DNA of 31,988 bases from RFPI01 sp964470195 (GCA_964470195.1 CAYYBG010000023.1:1-31988); one strand, 5' to 3'; positions 7,392 to 15,468 are shown, counted from the stretch's first letter. Notes: a model not told the origin generated them from the sequence alone. A program made the numbers and translations.

Positions 7392-8027
7392 ATGAAAAAG
7401 AAAGATCGTGTTGAGTTCATTGCTGAAACATTAGAACGTTTATATCCTGAAACCCCGGTACCTTTAGATCATCAAGACCCATATACTTTACTTGTAGCTG
7501 TTTTACTAAGCGCTCAGTGCACCGATGAACGCGTGAATAAAATTACACCCAGCTTATTCAGCCGCGCCAACAATCCCTTCGATATGGCCCAAGTGCCCGT
7601 AGATGAAATTCGTGAGATCATCAAACCTTGCGGACTTAGTCCGTTCAAAAGCAAAGCTATTTCTGGATTGAGCCAAATCTTGGTTGAAAAATATCAAGGT
7701 GAAGTTCCTCAATCATTTGAGGAATTGGAAGCACTGCCTGGTGTAGGACATAAAACTGCCAGCGTAGTTATGAGTCAAGCCTTTGGAGTGCCCGCATTCC
7801 CCGTCGATACCCACATTCATAGATTAGCTAAACGTTGGAAACTCAGCTCAGGAAAAAGCGTGGATCAAACCGAAAAAGATTTAAAAAGACTTTTCCCCCG
7901 AGACAGTTGGAACAAGTTGCATTTGCAAATCATTTTTTATGGGCGCGAATTTTGCCCCGCAAGAGGACATCAAGAAGAAAATTGCTTGATTTGCAGAACC
8001 ATCAACCAACCTACTATTTCAGAATAA
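7392..8027 (+). CDS. nth: Endonuclease III (DNA glycosylase/AP lyase)
   Basis: A 211-residue base-excision repair enzyme that removes oxidised pyrimidines and cleaves at abasic sites. The helix-hairpin-helix LPGVGHKTA carries catalytic Lys121, and VDTHIHR carries catalytic Asp139; both match the E. coli positions (Lys120, Asp138) closely. The C-terminal iron-sulfur loop is altered. Cys188, Cys198 and Cys201 are present with spacing 9 and 2, and no fourth Cys follows before the end at residue 211. The canonical pattern is C-x6-C-x2-C-x5-C. The frame could start at TTG 7383, but ATG 7392 has the better fit to the promoter. The 3' end overlaps the convergent lplA by 9 bp. Confidence 0.93.
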   Translation: MKKKDRVEFIAETLERLYPETPVPLDHQDPYTLLVAVLLSAQCTDERVNKITPSLFSRANNPFDMAQVPVDEIREIIKPCGLSPFKSKAISGLSQILVEKYQGEVPQSFEELEALPGVGHKTASVVMSQAFGVPAFPVDTHIHRLAKRWKLSSGKSVDQTEKDLKRLFPRDSWNKLHLQIIFYGREFCPARGHQEENCLICRTINQPTISE

Positions 8028-8954
8028 CTGCAGTAAGTCCTGATCTGATATTCCAGGAAAAATAGTCCTCATACTTTCCAACTCCAAACGAACTCCCATA
8101 CATTCATTTATCAACCTATCATTCATACTCATTTCTTGAATGATGCCGTCTTGCACCCTTTGGTACAATTCAACTTTCTCACCTCCCCAAATGATTTTCC
8201 GTCTGTGAATGTATTTCGGACTGTAACCCAAAATCCAAGAATCTTTGCTAAATTTTTTCGCTCTTAATTCTTCTATCTCTTGCAATTCAGCCAATGTGAA
8301 GGCATCATCTCCTTGAAATTGAATACCGTAAAACTGTGAAAATTCGCGCTGTAAATGTCCCAAAAAAGAAACCGTATCACCCAAATCTTTTTCCTGCCTG
8401 ATGTTAGTGACCTCACTTCTATTTGACGGCACCGACTTTCCCTCGTAAGATCCCTCGGTATGCAACGCCGCAGACAAAGACTTCAAATCAGAGTCGTACA
8501 ACAACGTTCCATGATGCAAAACTCGTAGGCCTTTTTGATAAATATGCTGGGCATTCCCACTGATTTTCAATCCATTGAGCAATAAATCGTCTCTGTGACT
8601 ATAAGTGGTTTCAACTCCCAACGACGAAAGAACTTGTCTAACCGGTTCCAGAAATTGTTTGTAATTTACGGCTTTTTCCATGCCATCTTCCAAATTCTTG
8701 ATAAAAGTAAAATTGACGTTGCCGAGATCGTGAAAAACCGTTCCGCCGCCAGAAATTCGACGAGCCACATGGATATTATTTTCCTGGCAAAATTGAATAT
8801 TGGCTTCGGCACAAGCATTCTGGTGCTTTCCACAAACCACTGTAGGCGAACTTCTCCAAAGCATTAAAATAGCATCTTTTGCACCCTGAACCAAAGCCAA
8901 TTCAGCAGCCAAATGGAAGTACGGATCCAGCCGGTCTGAATAAATCAAACGCAT
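8019..8954 (-). CDS. lplA: Lipoate--protein ligase
   Basis: A 311-residue enzyme that activates free lipoate with ATP and attaches it to a lysine of 2-oxoacid dehydrogenase or glycine cleavage carrier domains in the cytoplasm. Family marks are the RRISGGGTVFHD motif (residues 65-76), which binds lipoyl-AMP, and Lys130 in NGLKISGNAQ, the catalytic lysine. HHGTLLYDSD follows. The length and a C-terminal part with WILGYSPKY indicate a full LplA with its accessory domain. The ATG shares one base with the lptB stop (TAATG), so the pair is very likely one operon with coupled translation. The 3' end overlaps nth by 9 bp in convergent orientation. Confidence 0.92.
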   Translation of the reverse strand: MRLIYSDRLDPYFHLAAELALVQGAKDAILMLWRSSPTVVCGKHQNACAEANIQFCQENNIHVARRISGGGTVFHDLGNVNFTFIKNLEDGMEKAVNYKQFLEPVRQVLSSLGVETTYSHRDDLLLNGLKISGNAQHIYQKGLRVLHHGTLLYDSDLKSLSAALHTEGSYEGKSVPSNRSEVTNIRQEKDLGDTVSFLGHLQREFSQFYGIQFQGDDAFTLAELQEIEELRAKKFSKDSWILGYSPKYIHRRKIIWGGEKVELYQRVQDGIIQEMSMNDRLINECMGVRLELESMRTIFPGISDQDLLQLF

Positions 8955-9706
8955 TAATACGTCTCCTTAAATTTCAAATTTTTACGGCGCAGCTCAAAAT
9001 TCTGTCCCAAATAAACCTTCCGCACTAACTCATTGCTTGCCAATTCTTCGGCGGTTCCTTGAGCCAGCAATTTGCCCTCAAAAAGCAAATACGCCCTATC
9101 AGTGATGCTCAAGGTCTCTTGAACATTGTGGTCTGTGATCAAAATACCAATGTTCTTTTCCTTCAATTTGTACACTATGGCTTGAATATCTTCCACAGCT
9201 ATTGGATCTACCCCAGCAAACGGCTCATCCAACAATATAAACGACGGATTGGTGGCCAAAGCACGTGCAATTTCCGTTCTTCGACGCTCTCCGCCGCTCA
9301 AAACTTTTCCTAAATTCTTACGAACTCGGCCCAAGCCAAATTCTTCAATCAAGCTCTCTAATTTATCTTTTTGTTCCTGGGGACTTAAACTCGTGATCTC
9401 TAAAATAGCTCGAATATTATCTTCAACGCTGAGTTCTCTGAATACCGACGCTTCCTGCGGAAGATAACCTATTCCCTTTCTCGCCCTTTTATACATGGGC
9501 AACTGGCTAATCACTTCACCATCTAAAATAATATTCCCTTGGTCGGGTTTTACCAAACCCACGAACATGTAAAAAGAAGTAGTTTTTCCTGCTCCATTCG
9601 GACCCAACAACCCCACAATTTCACCGGTATTCACTTCCACCGATACGTCATTAACGACCCGTTTGGAACCGTATTGTTTGATTAATCCTTCCGAAGATAA
9701 ACGCAT
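8954..9706 (-). CDS. lptB: LPS export ABC transporter ATP-binding protein LptB
   Basis: A 250-residue ATPase that powers lipopolysaccharide extraction by the LptB2FG complex at the inner membrane. Walker A is GPNGAGKT (35-42), followed by YLPQEASVFRELSVEDN, signature LSGGERRRTEIARAL and Walker B FILLDEPFAGVDPIAV, all diagnostic for LptB. The open frame extends to 9796, across the divergent SRP RNA, so the upstream part is not coding. ATG 9706 is chosen from homology (MRLSSEGLIKQYG) and a perfect -7 element 5 nt before it. The LptFG, LptC and LptA partners are not in the window. lplA follows directly. Confidence 0.93.
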   Translation of the reverse strand: MRLSSEGLIKQYGSKRVVNDVSVEVNTGEIVGLLGPNGAGKTTSFYMFVGLVKPDQGNIILDGEVISQLPMYKRARKGIGYLPQEASVFRELSVEDNIRAILEITSLSPQEQKDKLESLIEEFGLGRVRKNLGKVLSGGERRRTEIARALATNPSFILLDEPFAGVDPIAVEDIQAIVYKLKEKNIGILITDHNVQETLSITDRAYLLFEGKLLAQGTAEELASNELVRKVYLGQNFELRRKNLKFKETY

Positions 9707-9711
9707 ATTTG

Positions 9712-9719
9712 CAAAGGTA
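9712..9719 (-). promoter_or_regulatory. -7 promoter element of lptB
   Basis: TACCTTTG on the minus strand, a full TAnnTTTG match ending 5 nt before the lptB ATG. It is back to back with the SRP RNA promoter. Confidence 0.65.
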
Positions 9720-9733
9720 AAGATTTTGGTTGT

Positions 9734-9741
9734 ATCTTTGC
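9734..9741 (+). promoter_or_regulatory. -7 promoter element of the SRP RNA
   Basis: TATCTTTG, a full TAnnTTTG match. The predicted first base of the RNA (9746, start of the closing stem) follows after 4 nt. A TTTG at 9708-9711, 22 bp upstream, could be the -33 element. Confidence 0.65.
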
Positions 9742-9745
9742 ACCA

Positions 9746-9833
9746 AGGCGGTACGGCCAGCTCCTTGTCAACTCCCCCAGGTCTGGAAGGAAGCAAGGGC
9801 AGCAGGTTGTAGCGGCGCGATACCGCCTTTTCT
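9746..9833 (+). ncRNA. ffs: Signal recognition particle RNA, small bacterial type (4.5S)
   Basis: The RNA scaffold of the signal recognition particle, which binds Ffh and directs nascent membrane proteins to FtsY. The apical domain is unmistakable: CCAGGTCTGGAAGGAAGCA followed by AGGGCAGC carries the GGAA tetraloop and the conserved asymmetric internal loop bound by the Ffh M domain. TTGTCAACTC on the 5' side resembles small SRP RNAs of other bacteria. The ends are set by a 9-bp closing stem, AAGGCGGTA (9746-9754) with TACCGCCTT (9821-9829). It is followed by TTTTCTTTTT, which would act as the terminator. At about 85-88 nt it is a compact form without an Alu domain. It is divergent from lptB and convergent with moxR. 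Confidence 0.93.
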
Positions 9834-9858
9834 TTTTAATTCAACACAACTTATTGAT

Positions 9859-10821
9859 TTACAACCAACCCTTAATAAGGTTGCTTACTTGAATTCCTTC
9901 AGCTTCTGCCTTGAAATTCAATACCACACGGTGTGGCAACACCCAAGACGCCACTTCCATCACGTCTTCTCGGTCTACAGAAAACTTGCCCTTCATCAAT
10001 GCGTTGCACTTTGCACCCAAGATTAGGTATTGTCCAGCCCTAGGTCCAGCACCGTAGGCAACATACTTCTCTGTCTGTGCATCTGCACCAACCTTGCCCG
10101 GACGAGTCTTGTGCACCAAACCCACCGTATATTCAAACACCGATGGCGGCACAGGCACTTCGCGTATCACCCGTTGAAAATCTAAAATTTCTTGACCTGT
10201 CAATATCTTACCCACCTTAGCCGTCTCCTGCTGAGTGGTTTGCATCAATACCTGTACCTCTTGTTCAAAAGTGGGGTAATCTAAAGTCACTTGATACATA
10301 AAACGGTCTAATTGTGCTTCTGGCAAAGGATAAGTTCCTTCTTGCTCAATAGGATTTTGGGTGGCCAAAACAAAAAATGGCTCAGGCAACGGGTACAATT
10401 TGCCACCAATAGTAACCTGCCTTTCTTGCATAGCCTCCAATAAAGCACTCTGAGTTTTGGGTGGAGTTCTATTTATTTCATCTGCTAAAACCAAATTAGC
10501 AAAAACAGGCCCTTTTATAAACCTAAATTGCCGGCTATCATCCAAAATTTCAGATCCTAAAATATCGCTAGGCATCAAATCAGGGGTAAATTGTACCCTA
10601 TTGAATTCTAAATCCATAGCCGTTGCTAACGTTTTAACTAGCAACGTTTTTGCCAATCCTGGAACACCCACCATCAGTACGTGTCCATGACAAAACAAGG
10701 CATTTACCAAGGCTTTAACTACCTCTTCTTGGCCCACAATGACTTTCCCAATTTCTTGGGTAAGAGTTTGAATTTTTCCGCTGAATTTTTCAGCCAACAA
10801 AACCGAATTCATTTCACTCAT
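9859..10821 (-). CDS. MoxR-family AAA+ ATPase
   Basis: A 320-residue AAA+ chaperone-like ATPase. Walker A is GVPGLAKT (52-59), Walker B VLADEINRTPPKTQSALLEAMQE (from about 111), sensor 1 VLATQNPIEQEGTYPLPEAQLDRF; all are typical of the MoxR subfamily. MoxR proteins usually help mature complexes together with von Willebrand-domain partners encoded beside a DUF58 gene. Here no DUF58 or VWA gene follows, because the divergently placed SRP RNA lies next. Instead the gene is last in an operon after two prolyl isomerases, starting 10 bp beyond the second one. A role in envelope protein quality control is suggested by that context but not shown. Confidence 0.9.
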   Translation of the reverse strand: MSEMNSVLLAEKFSGKIQTLTQEIGKVIVGQEEVVKALVNALFCHGHVLMVGVPGLAKTLLVKTLATAMDLEFNRVQFTPDLMPSDILGSEILDDSRQFRFIKGPVFANLVLADEINRTPPKTQSALLEAMQERQVTIGGKLYPLPEPFFVLATQNPIEQEGTYPLPEAQLDRFMYQVTLDYPTFEQEVQVLMQTTQQETAKVGKILTGQEILDFQRVIREVPVPPSVFEYTVGLVHKTRPGKVGADAQTEKYVAYGAGPRAGQYLILGAKCNALMKGKFSVDREDVMEVASWVLPHRVVLNFKAEAEGIQVSNLIKGWL

Positions 10822-10831
10822 AAACCCTTAT

Positions 10832-12196
10832 TTATTCGTTGTTCCAACGCGATATTTTTCCGCAATCCAAATTCCGTGTATTGATTCTGATATACGTTTT
10901 CTTGCGAGTACCATCAACCCATTTATCAATGATTTGCTGCCTCTTTTCGGCCTCGGCCTCCATTTGAATTCTGCTATAATCCTGAACCAAATTCGCCTTA
11001 TGTGGCGCCACAAAAGATTTTAAATAAATGATTCGGTACATGGTTCTTCCATCAGGCATGGCCATCACCGCAGGCTTTGAAAACTCACCTGGCTTCAATT
11101 TATCAACCACCAATTTCACATCTGACGGCAATGACTCAAACAATCGTTTTTGCATACCCGTGTTCTCGTCAGTGATAAATCCGCAATACCCTCTATTACC
11201 AAAATCTTCGCTCGAGAACTTCTTCACTGCATCACACCAATCTATAGTTCCCTCTAAAAGCTTTCTATACAAGGTATCAGCCGTATTCGACGCTTTTAAA
11301 TAGTCATCCGACGTGTTTTCAGGCCTAATCAAAATATGCGCAGCCAATATACGTTCACCTTGTCTTTTGATCAGCTTCATTACATGGTAACCAAAATCAG
11401 ATTTAAATACCTGACTGATGCTATCGGGCTTCAACTTAAAAGCAACCCTCTCAAATTCGCCCACCATTTCTCCGCGACCAAATTCAGGCAACATACCACC
11501 ATTGGCCTTACTACCTGGATCCATTGAATACGCCCTTGCCAGCTTTTCAAATGATTCACCCTTCAGAATTCGCTTTCTCAATCCCTCCAGCTGCTGCTGT
11601 GCAAACTCCTCCGCCACCGAAGAAATGGGCAATTCAACCAACAATTGTGCCACCTCAACCTCTGTATTTATTACGGGTAAACTATCTTCGGGTATTCGGT
11701 CATAATACTGTTGTACTTCTTTGGGACTGATTTTCAGATTGCCTACAATCTTGCTCTGCATTTCTTGAGCTAACATTTGTTCTCTCATCTTTGGACGTAT
11801 CTCGTCTTTAAACTCAAGAATACTCTTTCCAAGATAACGCTCCAAATCAGCCAAAGTTCCTGCCTGACGCTGGAAATTCCTGATTCTATTATCTATTTCT
11901 GCCTCAACCCTATCCTCATCTAAAGGCAAACTATCAATTTCAGCTTGACTCAGCATCAGTTTTCTAACTACCAACTGCTCCAACAAATAACAGAACAACT
12001 GCTGGCTGTCTGGCAAAACCTGACCTCTAGCCAATTGAACCTTTTCGGTCTCAAAATCGCTGAACATCACAATTTTCTCCCCTACCACCGCCAAAATACC
12101 ATCTGCGTATTGAGGAGGCAATGTGGGTCCTTGCTGAGCTCTAGTTTGACCCATTAAAATCAAACCAAGCGCTAAGATCAACAGTTTATTTCGCAT
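10832..12196 (-). CDS. SurA-like peptidyl-prolyl cis-trans isomerase
   Basis: A 454-residue periplasmic foldase. A signal peptide (LLILALGLILMGQTRA before QQGPTLPPQ) is followed by a SurA-type N-terminal helical domain (about residues 25-170). There are two parvulin-like domains. The first runs from about 180 to 285 and contains YSMDPGSKANGGMLPEFGRGEMV and SDFGYHVMKL. The second, about 290 to 400, begins AAHILIRPEN and contains FSSEDFGNRGYCGFI. Such proteins assist folding of outer-membrane barrels. The start overlaps the stop of the upstream isomerase by 11 bp, which indicates coupled translation. The two genes are not close copies, so this is not a recent duplication. Confidence 0.9.
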   Translation of the reverse strand: MRNKLLILALGLILMGQTRAQQGPTLPPQYADGILAVVGEKIVMFSDFETEKVQLARGQVLPDSQQLFCYLLEQLVVRKLMLSQAEIDSLPLDEDRVEAEIDNRIRNFQRQAGTLADLERYLGKSILEFKDEIRPKMREQMLAQEMQSKIVGNLKISPKEVQQYYDRIPEDSLPVINTEVEVAQLLVELPISSVAEEFAQQQLEGLRKRILKGESFEKLARAYSMDPGSKANGGMLPEFGRGEMVGEFERVAFKLKPDSISQVFKSDFGYHVMKLIKRQGERILAAHILIRPENTSDDYLKASNTADTLYRKLLEGTIDWCDAVKKFSSEDFGNRGYCGFITDENTGMQKRLFESLPSDVKLVVDKLKPGEFSKPAVMAMPDGRTMYRIIYLKSFVAPHKANLVQDYSRIQMEAEAEKRQQIIDKWVDGTRKKTYIRINTRNLDCGKISRWNNE

Positions 12197-14276
12197 TCAG
12201 CTTATTCTTAATTTGCTGCACCGCAGCCTGATTTACCTCAACAGAATACCTTGACTCCAAATCCTGCATCCACTTCTTTTCTAAAACCTCTTGGTATTTG
12301 GATGCCACTGGTCCTCTTGTTTCATCCAATGACTTAGGACCTGCGGGAATAAATCCAATCACCTTCACCACCACAAAGTCATCGTCTAACTGACCCAATT
12401 TATAAATCTGATTGGCCTTTTTCTTGTATTTTGCATCAGCAAAAATTCCTTTCAAGGCCTTCGGTGACGGAAATAAGAAAGTATCTTTCAACTGATATTT
12501 TCCCGCTTTATAACTAAAATCTAACTGACTCTTCTTTGTATGTTGCTTTCTGATACTATCTGCAGTTATGCCCTTCTTCACCTGTTTTGCCACCGTATTC
12601 ATCATAGCCGCCGATGAGCAGAAATAAAACTCCACATGGAATCTATCTTCCCATTGATAATCCTTGATGTTCTGGCCAAAATAATCAGCCAATCCTGCAG
12701 AATCTGTATTTGCTCTATCCCAAACTACCTCTTGCATTCTGTTGAACATCAAAATTCCTTCTCTATATTCCTGATAAATGAATCTAAATTCAGGTGATTT
12801 CTCCTCCAAATGTTCATTTTGGTATGAAACACATACATTCTTTACCCAGCTTTCAAATTCTCCCTTCAAATAATCTTTTGCCGGAACGCCTAAAACTTTT
12901 TTAGCATCTTCAATACGCTGAGCAAAATCACCCACCGTATATGACTCTCCAGCAAAACGGTACAATTCCGTATCGTGAAAATTCATTTTTTTCAGCACCA
13001 TATTTGATTTAACAGAAACAGTTTCTGGTAAATTACTGCTTTTGAATGTCCCCTTCGCAACAGATGAATCTTGAGACATCATCGACATCATGATATCATA
13101 AATCGGTTGATTCAATACATATCCTTCGGCACGTTGAATTTTCAATACCAACGAATCAATAGAAATTTGACTGCGTTGATTCTGCTGCACTTTGGTCTTC
13201 AATTGATTTTTGATCACATCAAAAGAACTCAATGGACGCACTTCAACTTTTTGCAAAAGGTGCCAGCCATAATTGGTCTTGAAAGCAGCGGTAATGTCTC
13301 CATTTTTCTCCAACGCAAATGCTCTACTCAACCATTCTTGTCTTTCAATATCGCCCACGAATTGATTCACCGTCAACCAATCAATCAATCCGCCATTATA
13401 CTTGCTCGAAAAATCTTCACTATGAATTCTCGCCATTGACTCAAAAGTCTCTGAGCCACTGATAATTTTCTCACGAATCTCATTGATTTTCCGCTCACCT
13501 TCCTCCACAGTCACATTAGCATTTGCACCAGAACGAATCAAGATATGTCTTACTTTGATTTCTCCTAGATTTGGACGGATATCCTCTACCCTTAAAATAT
13601 GAAATCCAAAATCAGTTCTGAATATATCAGAAATACCGTCTTTGGGTGTGCTGTAAGCAGCGTTTTCAAATTCATAAACCACCTGAAGGGCTGTCATATA
13701 TCCCAAATCACCCCCTGAATTCTTGGTTCCAGGATCTTCCGAATCTGACAATGCGAAACTGCTGAAGTTCTCTTTTGAAGGATTCCTCAACAATGCAGCA
13801 TGAATTTCTTTCATTCGCTTTTCTGCCTTTGCCACAGTTGCATCAGAAGCATTTCTATCACACTTGATCAAAATATGAGAAACACGAACCTCTTTAGACA
13901 TTCTCTCGTAGGCTTCTTCAATAAGTTTCTGAGTGACGTTTCTATCGTACAAATAATTTCGAGCCAACTGCTCTCTGTACATTGCCAATTCTTGTCGGTA
14001 AGCCGGAAGCGAGTCTTTACCAGCATCTACTGCATCCTGAATTTTCAATTTGAAACGGGTGTACAATCTCAAATATTCATCAATATCGGCCGATGTAACC
14101 GGCTTTTCTTTGATGTTCAAATTTTTGAGAAACTGACGCTCAAACTCATCGGCATAAACCTTTTGATTACCTGCTTTAAAAACCCAATCATTCGATGACT
14201 CACCACCTTGAGAGAACAAAGACCCAGAAGCAACAAATGCAATGAACGCAACAATTTGAATTTTAAACCTTCTCAT
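12186..14276 (-). CDS. Large parvulin-type peptidyl-prolyl isomerase (SurA/PpiD-like)
   Basis: A 696-residue exported foldase, first gene of the operon. The signal peptide is MRRFKIQIVAFIAFVASGSLFS before QGGESS, with no later membrane anchor, so it is likely free in the periplasm. Two parvulin domains sit in the first half: VRVSHILIKCDRNA to FGFHILRVED (about 130-235) and IKVRHILIRSGANA to YGWHLLQKVE (about 240-345), each with the usual GG-D/L turn. The second half (about 350-696) is a long helical region of SurA/PpiD type. A -7 element lies 14 nt upstream, beyond which heptad array B begins. Substrates are probably outer-membrane proteins. Confidence 0.88.
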   Translation of the reverse strand: MRRFKIQIVAFIAFVASGSLFSQGGESSNDWVFKAGNQKVYADEFERQFLKNLNIKEKPVTSADIDEYLRLYTRFKLKIQDAVDAGKDSLPAYRQELAMYREQLARNYLYDRNVTQKLIEEAYERMSKEVRVSHILIKCDRNASDATVAKAEKRMKEIHAALLRNPSKENFSSFALSDSEDPGTKNSGGDLGYMTALQVVYEFENAAYSTPKDGISDIFRTDFGFHILRVEDIRPNLGEIKVRHILIRSGANANVTVEEGERKINEIREKIISGSETFESMARIHSEDFSSKYNGGLIDWLTVNQFVGDIERQEWLSRAFALEKNGDITAAFKTNYGWHLLQKVEVRPLSSFDVIKNQLKTKVQQNQRSQISIDSLVLKIQRAEGYVLNQPIYDIMMSMMSQDSSVAKGTFKSSNLPETVSVKSNMVLKKMNFHDTELYRFAGESYTVGDFAQRIEDAKKVLGVPAKDYLKGEFESWVKNVCVSYQNEHLEEKSPEFRFIYQEYREGILMFNRMQEVVWDRANTDSAGLADYFGQNIKDYQWEDRFHVEFYFCSSAAMMNTVAKQVKKGITADSIRKQHTKKSQLDFSYKAGKYQLKDTFLFPSPKALKGIFADAKYKKKANQIYKLGQLDDDFVVVKVIGFIPAGPKSLDETRGPVASKYQEVLEKKWMQDLESRYSVEVNQAAVQQIKNKLNAK

Positions 14277-14290
14277 AAATCAATATCCAA

Positions 14291-14298
14291 CAAAAATA
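14291..14298 (-). promoter_or_regulatory. -7 promoter element of the foldase-moxR operon
   Basis: TATTTTTG on the minus strand, a full TAnnTTTG match, 14 nt upstream of the ATG at 14276. The -33 region would fall at about the edge of heptad array B (from 14320). Confidence 0.55.
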
Positions 14299-14319
14299 AG
14301 GAATTTAATTCGAAGTTAA

Positions 14320-14438
14320 CGGTGATCGGCTATCAGCTGTCAGCTATCAACTGACGGCTGTCGGCTGTCGGCTCTCAACTCTCGGCTCTCGGCTGAAAGC
14401 CGAACGCTGAAGGCTGTCCGCCGTTCGCCGTCCGCTGC
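14320..14438. repeat. Heptad array B (17 units, unbroken phase)
   Basis: Seventeen successive 7-bp units without a single indel. They run CGGTGAT, CGGCTAT, CAGCTGT, CAGCTAT, CAACTGA, CGGCTGT twice, CGGCTCT, CAACTCT, CGGCTCT, CGGCTGA, AAGCCGA, ACGCTGA, AGGCTGT, CCGCCGT, TCGCCGT, CCGCTGC. The last unit touches the obg stop codon (14438-14440). A palindrome CGGCT-GAA-AGCCG lies at 14390-14402, where the units become less regular. Apart from the foldase promoter, nothing else is seen between obg and the foldase gene. Confidence 0.85.
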
Positions 14439-15424
14439 TAATTCAATCTCCGCCAGATCTCATCCTTTAACTCAATCAGCCCTTGTTGCGCTACTGAGCT
14501 GATGAACAGCAAATCTATGCCTGCCATTTCACGGCGTATTTCTTCTTTGAGCTCGCTATCAAGCATTTCAGATTTGCTGATGGCAACAATTTTATCTTTG
14601 AAAACAAGTTCGCTGCTGAATGCTTCGAGTTCGTTAATTAGAGTTTTGTATTCTGCCAAGTGATTTTTGCTGTCAGAAGGAATCAATAAAAGCAACAGGG
14701 CATTTCGTTCAATGTGCTTTAAAAAACGATGACCGAGGCCTTTTCCTTCGTGAGCACCCTCAATAATACCAGGAATGTCCGCCATAACAAAACTTCGGTA
14801 ATCGCGGTATTGTACAACGCCTAAGTTTGGAACCAGAGTGGTAAACGGATAATCTGCAATTTCAGGTTTTGCTGCTGACAAAACGCTTAAGAGAGTGCTT
14901 TTACCCGCATTTGGAAATCCAACCAAACCAACGTCTGCAAGAACTTTCAATTCGAGAATAATCCATTGCTCAATACCAGGTTCACCAGGTTGAGCATATT
15001 GAGGCGATTGGTTGGTAGGAGTTTTAAAATGGGCGTTACCCAATCCTCCGCGTCCACCAGGAACCAATACTTTACGTTCGCCATCTTCGGTAATTTCAAA
15101 CATGATTTCACCGGTTTCGGCATCTCTGGCAACCGTTCCAAGCGGAACTTCCAAAACGATGCTCTCCCCAAAACGTCCAGAACTGTGATTTTCACCTCCT
15201 GGGATACCGTCTTCGGCCATTACGTGTTTACGATATTTTAAGTGGAGCAACGTCCACAGTTGTGAATTACCCAACAAAATAATGTCCCCGCCCTTTCCTC
15301 CATCACCTCCGTCTGGACCTCCTCGCGGATTCATTTTGCTGCGGTGATAGTGCCTGCTGCCCGCACCGCCTTTGCCGCTTCGGCAACAGATTTTCACGTA
15401 GTCAATGAAATTACTTTCCGCCAT
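14438..15424 (-). CDS. obg: GTPase Obg/CgtA
   Basis: A 328-residue GTPase for late 50S ribosome assembly and stress signalling. The glycine-rich Obg fold spans residues 1-160 (CRSGKGGAGSRHYHRSK, GGPDGGDGGKGGD, VPGGRGGLGN). The G domain follows with G1 GFPNAGKS (169-176), switch PFTTLVPN, G3 DIPGIIEGA and G4-like SKSE near the end. In G4 the usual NKxD reads SKSE, as in a number of Bacteroidota Obg proteins as far as I recall, so I do not call it damaged. The variable C-terminal OCT domain is absent. The stop codon TAG abuts heptad array B. A variant -7 element lies 7 nt upstream, and the gene is divergent from leuS. Confidence 0.93.
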   Translation of the reverse strand: MAESNFIDYVKICCRSGKGGAGSRHYHRSKMNPRGGPDGGDGGKGGDIILLGNSQLWTLLHLKYRKHVMAEDGIPGGENHSSGRFGESIVLEVPLGTVARDAETGEIMFEITEDGERKVLVPGGRGGLGNAHFKTPTNQSPQYAQPGEPGIEQWIILELKVLADVGLVGFPNAGKSTLLSVLSAAKPEIADYPFTTLVPNLGVVQYRDYRSFVMADIPGIIEGAHEGKGLGHRFLKHIERNALLLLLIPSDSKNHLAEYKTLINELEAFSSELVFKDKIVAISKSEMLDSELKEEIRREMAGIDLLFISSVAQQGLIELKDEIWRRLN

Positions 15425-15431
15425 GAACCTG

Positions 15432-15439
15432 CAAAGGTC
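15432..15439 (-). promoter_or_regulatory. Variant -7 element of obg
   Basis: GACCTTTG on the minus strand, the same variant as before the DsbA-like gene, ending 7 nt before the obg ATG. Confidence 0.45.
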
Positions 15440-15460
15440 GGTAAAAAGAACTATCCTTCG

Positions 15461-15468
15461 TATTTTTG
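15461..15468 (+). promoter_or_regulatory. -7 promoter element of leuS
   Basis: TATTTTTG, a full TAnnTTTG match, 17 nt upstream of the ATG at 15486. Its position supports that start over the in-frame ATG at 15405, which lies inside obg. Confidence 0.55.

Noticed and set aside
9707..9796. Longer lptB start and plus-strand open frames across 9730-10026
   Set aside because: This stretch is the SRP RNA and two promoters; LptB homology starts at 9706.
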